Assembly (NCBI GenBank): GCA_013140395.1
Contig: JABFSY010000139.1
Coordinates: 1 to 5,692 of the forward strand
Length of the DNA: 5,692 nt
Direction: 5' to 3'
From: Cyclobacteriaceae bacterium
Lineage (GTDB): Bacteria > Bacteroidota > Bacteroidia > Cytophagales > Cyclobacteriaceae
The position numbers were made by a program, and so were the translations under genes. Below are positions 1-5,496 of the stretch, piece after piece. The notes beneath the pieces are model-generated. The model saw only the letters and a list, made by a program, of their open reading frames with translations, searched no databases and had not been told where the DNA came from. Position 1 is the first letter of the stretch, and the number at the start of each line of letters is the position of its first letter.

Positions 1-1222
1 TGATTATGTTTACATGGTACCGATCGTAAATCGCCTTCATTTTTGGGATAAATGATCTGATACTATTCACTGGAATAAAATACTCTTGCAACACATAGGT
101 GGATTCCTCCCTCGACTTTGGTTCAAGTTCTGCCACGTCATAACTTGCTTCTCTATTTCGCCACAACACTTTTTCGCTCCGGTAAAGAATCGGGTCTATC
201 CAATTTCTCCTGATCCATTTTCCGGCTTTTCCAGAAGAAACAAGTCTCATCACTTGTCTTTCGAGCCAGTAATTTTCTCCCGCGGGATTCACCCGGACCG
301 TATCGGTCAACGCTTTGTCCGTCTTTCTCCACGCCACGCTATTGATGAGATCAAAATTGGGTGGATATAAATCACCGTTTTGGAAAATTACCGTTTTATC
401 ATTTCTAATCGTGCTGTTGAAAAAATCATTGTAGTCATTGACTTGCACCAAGCTTGTTTGCCGCTCCACTTTTACATTGTCTACTAATTGCAACGTAACC
501 TCCACCAACACGCCAATGCCGCCATAGCCACCGATAGCTGTTGCAAAGACTTCCGGGTTTTGATTTCTATTGGCAGTCATTACTTCGCCCGATGCAGTAA
601 CCAATTTCAATTCCAACACAGATGAAACGATAGGGCCATGACCGATATATCTTCCGTGACAATTAACCGACACAGACCCTCCTACCGTAAAGTTGGCATA
701 GGTTTGCATGATCTTGATGGAAAGATTGTGGCGATCGACTACCTTTTGAAGATCGCGCCATACAATACCCGCCTGAACAGTAACTTGCTTAGCAACCGTA
801 TCCAATCGAAGGATCTTATTAAATTTTCGCATATCGATGTGCAGGCTATTCTCGTAGCCAATTTGGCCGCCCATGCTAAATCTGCCACCGCCAATTGAGA
901 TCGGGCCTTTAGAGCTTTTAATTGCTTCTATGATTTCCTCGATAGTTTGCGGGCTGACCTCTCTACCCACATGAATGGGATTAATTTTTGTAACATCGTT
1001 TATCCGTTTGTTTGGAATTACTCGATCGTACGATGAATCACCTGAGATTTTAATTACTAGAATGACTAAAAAAATATAGGCGAGAATGGAATAGAAGGGT
1101 ATAGCATAGCGCTTCCTTCGATTAATAGCGCGGATACAACGCACCAGAAATCCAAATAATATACGAAGGAGCGCTCCTAATTTGTTTAGAATGAACTTCA
1201 AAGCTCTATACAGCTTCTTCAT
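1..1222 (-). CDS. Membrane-anchored FAD-binding oxidoreductase (FAD_binding_4, VAO/PCMH type), C-terminus beyond window
   Basis: Translating the minus strand from the ATG at 1222 gives 407 uninterrupted codons running off the left edge. An in-frame stop at 1235-1237 with no ATG after it fixes the start. Residues 1-38 are strongly basic (ending NRRKR). Residues about 39-58 form one hydrophobic segment (IPFYSILAYIFLVILVI). The positive-inside rule would then put the enzyme outside the cytoplasm (inference). The FAD-binding_4 fold is shown by SIGGGRFSMGGQ (109-120), VQAGIVWRDLQKVV (149-162), TVGGSVSVNCHGR (179-191) and GGYGGIGVL (231-239). QEYFIP (379-384) resembles a motif in the substrate domain of aldonolactone-oxidase-like enzymes. 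Family members oxidise alcohols, lactones or lipid-linked sugars, and some reduce sterol double bonds. The substrate here is unknown. Arg114 sits where covalent-FAD members have His. The missing part is probably the end of the C-terminal cap domain. The gene starts 5 bp after the methyltransferase stop, so the two are probably cotranscribed. Family assignment is firm; function is not. Confidence 0.9.
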   Translation of the reverse strand, partial: MKKLYRALKFILNKLGALLRILFGFLVRCIRAINRRKRYAIPFYSILAYIFLVILVIKISGDSSYDRVIPNKRINDVTKINPIHVGREVSPQTIEEIIEAIKSSKGPISIGGGRFSMGGQIGYENSLHIDMRKFNKILRLDTVAKQVTVQAGIVWRDLQKVVDRHNLSIKIMQTYANFTVGGSVSVNCHGRYIGHGPIVSSVLELKLVTASGEVMTANRNQNPEVFATAIGGYGGIGVLVEVTLQLVDNVKVERQTSLVQVNDYNDFFNSTIRNDKTVIFQNGDLYPPNFDLINSVAWRKTDKALTDTVRVNPAGENYWLERQVMRLVSSGKAGKWIRRNWIDPILYRSEKVLWRNREASYDVAELEPKSREESTYVLQEYFIPVNSIRSFIPKMKAIYDRYHVNII

Positions 1223-1227
1223 ACATT

Positions 1228-2169
1228 CTAAATTTTAGTAAATAACATTAATGCATTCTTGGTAGGGTCACCTTCTTGCAGGAGGGTTCGTTTGTCAAAC
1301 TTGAATCCGACTTGTTCAATGAAATCACAAATGAATTTCAAGGAATAAAAATTTCTGACTTCCCGGCTATTGTACTCCCATGATTCCTGAGTGCCCATAT
1401 TAAACACATCGTGAGCCAATGCAACTAACACTTTCTGCTCCTCAGTATCACAGTCATGGTCTCGTAATATCAACTTACCGCCAACTCGCATCGTATCACG
1501 TATAGAAGAAATATAGGGAGTGCGTAATTCCAACGGGCAATGGTGAAATCCGATGTAAACCGTAACCAAATCGAGGCTTGCCGCTGGAACAACATCGGTA
1601 TACCGTGTTTTATAGTCAACAAATGGAATATACTTTGCCCCTATCTTTATCTGTCCACGATCAACCATTTCAGTGACCGCATAGCCCGGCTCTTTGCCAT
1701 CAGCGTAGTAGCGTTCTCCTTTGATGTTTATCTTTTCCTCCAAATAGTCAAGATATCTGCCTGAAGATCCAATTTCCAAATAACCATCATAAGTACCACC
1801 CTTGCCTAATAAAACAAGTGCTTGCCTCGCCATCTCGTCTTTTTGCTTCATTAGAGCAGGAAGAGAGTATCTAATCGTGGAGAAAAAAGGGGTAATCTCA
1901 TCCAATTTTGATTGCACTTCCCGATAAATCAAGTCGTCATCTCCCTTGCTTGCAGTTGTGTCAGCTATTAGTTTATGAAGATCATTTTCCGGGAAAAGAT
2001 TGAATACGTTCTTTAAAAATTTAAAAAACTCATTCTTCCTTGTCGCGCTGGAATAGATTAGCTTGAAGTTACTTCGAGTAGTCATTAACGCAGCAAACAG
2101 ATTATGCGGCAATAATTGAAAGGAGGTGCAGGCTACCATAAAGGCTTTCACGAAGCTTCTTCTTTGCAT
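1228..2169 (-). CDS. Class I SAM-dependent methyltransferase-like protein with N-terminal twin-arginine motif
   Basis: This 313-residue protein begins MQRRSFVK, matching the twin-arginine core R-R-x-F-x-K, followed by a moderately hydrophobic stretch to about residue 28. There is no good AxA cleavage site, so export is uncertain. The next stretch, about 30-125, looks helical and has no motif I recognise. A Rossmann methyltransferase core follows: motif I LEIGSSGRY (131-139), an acidic YADGKEP (155-161), SLDLVTVYIGFHHCP (198-212, strand 4 region) and MRVGGKLILRDHDCD (227-241, strand 5 region). These fit SAM binding; the methyl acceptor is unknown. The ATG at 2169 is the furthest upstream possible, with an in-frame stop at 2185-2187. 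The next Met (M29, ATG at 2085) would remove the Tat-like segment and leave a cytosolic enzyme. No Shine-Dalgarno is seen at either start, as is usual in Bacteroidota. The stop lies 5 bp before the FAD oxidoreductase gene, implying a shared transcript and a joint pathway. From memory, similar methyltransferase/FAD-oxidase neighbours exist in other bacteria, but I cannot confirm this here. Confidence 0.85.
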   Translation of the reverse strand: MQRRSFVKAFMVACTSFQLLPHNLFAALMTTRSNFKLIYSSATRKNEFFKFLKNVFNLFPENDLHKLIADTTASKGDDDLIYREVQSKLDEITPFFSTIRYSLPALMKQKDEMARQALVLLGKGGTYDGYLEIGSSGRYLDYLEEKINIKGERYYADGKEPGYAVTEMVDRGQIKIGAKYIPFVDYKTRYTDVVPAASLDLVTVYIGFHHCPLELRTPYISSIRDTMRVGGKLILRDHDCDTEEQKVLVALAHDVFNMGTQESWEYNSREVRNFYSLKFICDFIEQVGFKFDKRTLLQEGDPTKNALMLFTKI

Positions 2170-2493
2170 TGAATAAGAGGTTAACTAGCGATTGAACAAT
2201 AAAAACCTAAGGTAAGACTTAAAACCAAATAATTCCACTGGACTCTATTAGGTTATTTAAAATTGAACCTAGATTCAAGCTTTGCCCGCAAAAAGAAAAT
2301 ACCGATGATCACTAGCCAAAACAAAAAATTATCTCGATTAAAAAAGTAGCTTAAGGAAGTATATCATTAACTGTTTTTACTGCCGAATTTATCACTGCCT
2401 AATCGGTAATTCACAGTGCGCTCATTCTTTAACATGGACCATCGCATTCTTTGGTGAAGAACACCAACAAATACAACGGAAAAAATCCAATCC
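2170..2493. other. Intergenic gap between the START-domain gene and the methyltransferase gene
   Basis: This 324-bp AT-rich stretch has no ORF of useful length on either strand; the longest minus-strand reading with an ATG that I noticed is about 22 codons. It should hold the promoter for the methyltransferase/FAD-oxidase pair. The best match to the Bacteroidota -7 element (TAnnTTTG) is TAGGTTTT on the minus strand, with a TTTG 16 bp upstream. That spacing is shorter than usual and the last base is wrong, so I do not call it a promoter. A short hairpin at 2451-2467 lies just after the START-domain gene and is listed separately. Confidence 0.5.
2451..2467 (-). terminator. Short perfect hairpin downstream of the START-domain gene, possible weak terminator
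   Basis: Read on the minus strand, TTGGTG and CACCAA form a perfect 6-bp stem around a 5-nt loop (TTCTT). It begins 26 nt after the stop codon of the START-domain gene, which is where a terminator would be expected. No T-run follows it on the minus strand, so it is not a classical intrinsic terminator. It may instead be a 3'-end stabilising hairpin or a chance palindrome. Confidence 0.3.
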
Positions 2494-3105
2494 TTAATTA
2501 TTCTTCAGCAATTCTGTCAATTTTTTAAACGTGCTATAGGGGCCTTCTGTAACAAATAGGTTATAAGCCCATGCAGGCACTGACCCTCCCGGATTGACAT
2601 CAAGGTAATAGGTGATTGCTATATTTTTGTCATCGACTGCAACAATATTCCAAATTGCGCTTAAGCTTGCTACTCTTACAATTCCTTTCTTTTGCTCTAA
2701 AATTGTTTTGTTATCGGAGGTGGTAATTGTCAAATTGCGGTTGTCAGCACTCTTTCTAAAGTTCATATTCACAACAGCATCCCTGTTGCTTACTGGCCAT
2801 GGTGCGCCAGATTCCAAGTAGTAAATAATATTATCGGCATCTACTATTTTTATCATGTAGCTTTTTTTGCAGGAATAGATCCAAGACACGTTTGTTTCTA
2901 CATTTTTGAAGATGGAAATAATCTGTTCTATTGTGCCAACCGTAACGCAGGTCACTTTTATAGACTTAAACTTACTGTTTACACTGCTTTTGGTGTACAC
3001 TTTAATGTTGCCTTTGTCTTTACTTATTTCCCAATCTTCTTGTGCAGATAATGAAGAAAACTGCAGCAAAAAAAAGAATAGTAGACAATAGCTAGTCAAT
3101 TGCAT
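2494..3105 (-). CDS. Secreted START-domain (StAR-related lipid transfer) protein
   Basis: This 203-residue protein has a Sec-type signal peptide (MQLTSYCLLFFFLLQFSSLSA, first 21 residues), with cleavage probably after the SLSA stretch. The rest is one START-like domain of the usual size, about 180 residues. Signs of the fold are the opening EDWEISKDKGNIKVYTKS (23-40), the central SGAPWPVSNRDAVV (99-112) with the characteristic W-P-V-S-x-R-D core, and the end DVNPGGSVPAWAYN (169-182) leading into the C-terminal helix (EGPYSTFKKLTELL). START domains form a deep hydrophobic cavity that binds a lipid or sterol. Bacterial members are widespread and their ligands mostly unknown. The open frame continues upstream to 3390, but that part would overlap the end of the DUF1295 gene and would bury the signal peptide internally, so the ATG at 3105 is chosen. 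It lies 89 bp after the DUF1295 gene on the same strand and may be cotranscribed with it. Its likely site is the periplasm or the cell surface. Confidence 0.88.
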   Translation of the reverse strand: MQLTSYCLLFFFLLQFSSLSAQEDWEISKDKGNIKVYTKSSVNSKFKSIKVTCVTVGTIEQIISIFKNVETNVSWIYSCKKSYMIKIVDADNIIYYLESGAPWPVSNRDAVVNMNFRKSADNRNLTITTSDNKTILEQKKGIVRVASLSAIWNIVAVDDKNIAITYYLDVNPGGSVPAWAYNLFVTEGPYSTFKKLTELLKNN

Positions 3106-3120
3106 CGAAGTAATTCGCGG

Positions 3121-3147
3121 TAAATGTATTATATATAATAAACCAAA
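3121..3147 (-). promoter_or_regulatory. Weak candidate Bacteroidota-type promoter before the START-domain gene
   Basis: On the minus strand TACATTTA (plus positions 3121-3128) matches the Bacteroidota -7 consensus TAnnTTTG except for its last base. TTTG lies upstream (plus 3144-3147 contains its complement CAAA with adjoining bases), separated by a very AT-rich spacer of about 15 bp, shorter than the usual 19 or so. The start codon at 3105 is only 15 nt downstream. It could give the START-domain gene its own transcript, but read-through from the DUF1295 gene is equally possible. Confidence 0.22.
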
Positions 3148-3194
3148 TTCATCAAGGTAAATTCCTACTACTTTAACATCAAACCGAATAGCAA

Positions 3195-4064
3195 CTATTT
3201 TCGTTTCAACTTTGGAATCAACATTGGCACATCTGCCTTGTATTGTATAAAATCTGTTCGTGTCACCAATAGTCTTTTCTCTTTCATTGGTATGGAAGCA
3301 AATAAAAACATCAGCACCATACCAACAGCACCAAGGGTTGTCCAAATTGGTGCTGTCACGCCAAAGCCAACTAGCGATAGCCCGATCCAAAATAGCATTT
3401 CGCCCAAATAATTTGGGTTACGTGTATAGCCCCAAATTCCTTTACGGATACACTTTCTATCTGCCTCATTCTTATTGAACCTGCTTTTATACAAAGTATT
3501 ATCAGCAAATAACTCAATTAAAACGCCTGTAAGAGAAATCAAATTGGCTATGCCAACCAAAACATTCAAATCTTTACTGCTGCCATCAAATAGGTAAAAG
3601 AGTGAACCCATACTTAAAAAAACGATGAGAGTGGGGTAAAGATGAATGGCCAAAAAATTGATGGGTTGAAAATACTTACCAAACTGTTTTCTGAAATTGA
3701 TGTAACGCCAATCTTCATGCCGCCAGCCATGCCAGCTCCTATACCAATTATGGGTTAATCGCCAGGACCAAAAGCTAACCGTAAAACCAGTGATGTAATG
3801 TGCAGCCGCCCAACTTTCATGGGTATTCACAAACCAAGGCATAATAAAGTAAAATGGAATAACCGACCAGTAAGCATCATACACACTGCTGTTTTTCTTG
3901 TACAATGAAAACAAAAAAGCGACAACCGTCATCACTAAGTCTGCCACAAAAAATCGAAGTAGTTCGCTACTAAAAGAAATAAAAGTATAGGATAGATATC
4001 CGCCGAATCCTATAACGATATAAATAATCAAAATTTCTAAGAATGGTTTTTTTTGTGTGGTCAT
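3195..4064 (-). CDS. DUF1295 / steroid 5-alpha-reductase-like integral membrane protein
   Basis: This 289-residue polytopic protein has hydrophobic segments at about 10-30, 37-54, 65-79, 86-99, 136-158, 166-187, 217-236 and 240-259. Family hallmarks are SVYDAYWSVIPF (60-71), the WRLTHNWYRSWHGWRHEDWRY block (101-121) with its R-L-T-x-N-W and E-D-W-R-Y cores, and the C-terminal GIWGYTRNPNYLGEMLFWIG (209-228) followed by SIPMKEKRLL (257-266). The last two resemble the cofactor-binding end of steroid 5-alpha-reductases, sterol C14/C7 reductases and isoprenylcysteine methyltransferases, which share this fold. A role as an NAD(P)H-dependent reductase of a lipid or isoprenoid double bond is therefore plausible, but DUF1295 members are largely uncharacterised. 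Length is normal for the family (about 250-300). The ATG at 4064 is secure because an in-frame stop (4068-4070) lies two codons upstream. The neighbouring START-domain and FAD-oxidase genes suggest a lipid setting. Confidence 0.9.
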   Translation of the reverse strand: MTTQKKPFLEILIIYIVIGFGGYLSYTFISFSSELLRFFVADLVMTVVAFLFSLYKKNSSVYDAYWSVIPFYFIMPWFVNTHESWAAAHYITGFTVSFWSWRLTHNWYRSWHGWRHEDWRYINFRKQFGKYFQPINFLAIHLYPTLIVFLSMGSLFYLFDGSSKDLNVLVGIANLISLTGVLIELFADNTLYKSRFNKNEADRKCIRKGIWGYTRNPNYLGEMLFWIGLSLVGFGVTAPIWTTLGAVGMVLMFLFASIPMKEKRLLVTRTDFIQYKADVPMLIPKLKRK

Positions 4065-4357
4065 AGTTCAACCCGTGTGTAATGGTAAAGTTCCTAAATT
4101 TTTAACATTAAAAATGGGATTTTCCTTTGCTGTCAGGTCTCCCACACAGAAAAAAATCGCGTTTTAAAAAGTCGATTCCAAAATACCTACCTGCCCGCTG
4201 AACGTATTTTATGATAAATCCACAACGCTGACCACCAGACCACACCTAAGAGTCGCTTGACTTTTCGCATTTATTGCCGTTAAAAAAAAGAACCTACAAA
4301 CCAATGGGTGTTTATACAAACTAACTTGGAGCATTCTTTGTTTATGTCGGTATTGTG

Positions 4358-4380
4358 ATCTCTTTAGAGATGATTTTTTT
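4358..4380 (+). terminator. Terminator-like hairpin with T7 tail on the plus strand, no gene upstream
   Basis: ATCTCT (4358-4363) and AGAGAT (4366-4371) are perfect inverted repeats. In practice they would give a 5-bp stem with a TTTA loop. Two bases later comes a run of seven T (4374-4380). This has the form of an intrinsic terminator for plus-strand transcription. The stem is short and AT-rich, so stability would be low. No plus-strand gene lies upstream, so either it ends an unseen small RNA or antisense transcript, or it is a chance structure in AT-rich DNA. Confidence 0.3.
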
Positions 4381-4470
4381 CAAAAAGGCAGATCTTGCTA
4401 CGCCACAAATTTTCTCAAGACAAATTCAACACCTGAATTCAAAGGCCATGACAGGAAACTCATTTAAAGG

Positions 4471-4488
4471 GTCAGGTCGGAAGACCTG
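4471..4488 (-). terminator. Perfect 7-bp hairpin downstream of the lipoprotein gene, probable terminator or 3'-end structure
   Basis: TCAGGTC (4471-4477) and GACCTGA (4482-4488) form a perfect 7-bp stem around a 4-base loop, beginning 27 nt after the lipoprotein stop codon. On the minus strand the stem is followed by CCCTTTAAA, a poor T-tract. Position and stem quality favour a transcript-end hairpin for the lipoprotein gene, although it is not a textbook intrinsic terminator. On the plus strand the loop reads GGAA, a GNRA-type tetraloop, but there is no plus-strand gene to use it. Confidence 0.5.
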
Positions 4489-4515
4489 AAACAATAGAAA
4501 ACTTCACCCTACGAA

Positions 4516-5496
4516 TTATTCTTTAATCAATCTAATGCTAACGCCAAAGCTAATATTCAAATCTTCGAAAATAATTTTACCATTATTACTAAACGTAGCG
4601 ATTTTGCGTGTGTTGTTAGTTCCATTTAGATCCGCAGTAGCAAACCGGGCAATGGCGGCTTGAAAATCCGGACTTCCTGTATTGGTTGTGCTTCCGGCAG
4701 GTCGCACTTCAAAACCATAAAGATTAGTTCCATTACCGGTAGAGGCAGCCCATCCGATTGTACTTTTTAACACGGTAGCTTCGTTTGCTGTGTGTTGCTG
4801 GTTCGATAGAAATTTTTCGAGCTCTAGAAAGTCTTGTTGAGTGGGTATACGCCAACCGTTAATGGCAAGTTTTCCGGATTGTATCGCGAAATGATTGTAG
4901 TAAGCACCAAAAAAATCAAAAGGCAAATCGGTAGGATAAAGATTATTTAAATCTATGGCAGGAACCCATTGAAAGAGCATTTGTGGGTTGGTAGAGCTAA
5001 ACCAAGGAAATGTTGATCGATTAGGATTGTAGAATTTGTATTCCACTATTGATGTAGCATCATTTAGTTTGGTTGTTTTTAGATTCTCTGTCATCCAAAT
5101 CTGATTGCCAAGTTTGACGGTGTTGTACACATTTCCATCTATGTCGGTAACTGTTTCGGTAAATGGTCTGATATTGATTACAACTGTTTTACTAACGGAA
5201 TTGTATCTCGATGCATCTTTTGGAGTAAAATCAACTTTAAGTTCTTGATTGTCGCCAATGTTAAGAGCGGTTCCTAACTTGAGTGTGTACACAAATGTTC
5301 CGGCTACATCTGCCGTAGCATTTAATTGTGTTGCGCTCAAGGCTGTCCAATTAAAAATATCAGAAGGGTTAGCCCAAGTAATCGTTGGGTCTGTCTTCTG
5401 AACAGCTGGATCGGATTCAGTTTGGTTACATCCATTTGTTGCTAAAACTACTATGGCAAGTAAAATGATTTTAATTTTTTGATTCATCTTTTTCAT
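4516..5496 (-). CDS. FISUMP-domain lipoprotein with one Ig-like repeat
   Basis: The chosen start gives 326 residues beginning MKKMNQKIKIILLAIVVLA, a basic then hydrophobic signal ending TNGC. Cys23 is the likely lipidated residue, although the -3 position is Thr rather than the usual Leu. Residues about 37-109 (from ITWANPSDI through GTFVYTLKLGTALN to FTPKDASRYNSVSKTV) are one copy of a bacterial Ig-like repeat, often seen in tandem in surface proteins. Residues about 116-326 are the FISUMP domain (TIGR02145-type): TDIDGNVYNTVKLGNQIWMTENLKT region, GWRIPTQQDFLELE (214-227), GFEVRPAG (261-268) and the terminal GVSIRLIKE. The usual W-S-S/T-S block near the end is not obvious here. Function is unknown; a cell-surface or outer-membrane location is inferred. 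The frame opens with a TTG at 5520, but the ATG at 5496 (or 5487) gives a proper signal peptide and is preferred. There is no type IX secretion tail. It is probably a single-gene unit. Confidence 0.9.
   Translation of the reverse strand: MKKMNQKIKIILLAIVVLATNGCNQTESDPAVQKTDPTITWANPSDIFNWTALSATQLNATADVAGTFVYTLKLGTALNIGDNQELKVDFTPKDASRYNSVSKTVVINIRPFTETVTDIDGNVYNTVKLGNQIWMTENLKTTKLNDATSIVEYKFYNPNRSTFPWFSSTNPQMLFQWVPAIDLNNLYPTDLPFDFFGAYYNHFAIQSGKLAINGWRIPTQQDFLELEKFLSNQQHTANEATVLKSTIGWAASTGNGTNLYGFEVRPAGSTTNTGSPDFQAAIARFATADLNGTNNTRKIATFSNNGKIIFEDLNISFGVSIRLIKE

Larger units (their letters stand above)
4065..4515. other. Long intergenic region between the DUF1295 gene and the lipoprotein gene
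   Basis: This 451-bp AT-rich stretch has no convincing ORF on either strand. It contains two hairpins that are listed separately: one near the lipoprotein gene end (4471-4488) and one followed by a T-run on the plus strand (4358-4380). The right part should include the 3' end of the lipoprotein transcript and the left part the promoter of the DUF1295 gene. I found no acceptable TTG / TAnnTTTG pair in the 80 bp before that gene. The 7-mer TCAGGTC occurs near 4134 and again in the hairpin at 4471, which may be chance. Confidence 0.5.

Noticed and set aside
86..898. Plus-strand open frames at 86-370 and 638-898.
   Set aside because: They lie opposite the FAD oxidoreductase gene, which is open through the whole region and has clear family motifs. 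Their translations look like shadow sequence.
1540..1764. Plus-strand open frame of 74 codons.
   Set aside because: It is antisense to the methyltransferase core and shows no recognisable features.
3106..3390. In-frame open extension that would lengthen the START-domain protein to 298 residues.
   Set aside because: It overlaps about 196 bp of the DUF1295 gene on the same strand, has no domain-like sequence, and would place a typical signal peptide in the middle of the protein. The ATG at 3105 explains everything.
2612..3478. Plus-strand open frames at 2612-2821, 2906-3091 and 3260-3478, some with hydrophobic translations.
   Set aside because: They are antisense to the START and DUF1295 genes. 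Their hydrophobicity is a by-product of the opposite-strand codons.
4145..4177. Short inverted repeat AATCG / CGATT with a 13-base loop before the DUF1295 gene.
   Set aside because: Five base pairs with a long AT-rich loop is expected by chance, and no regulatory context was seen.
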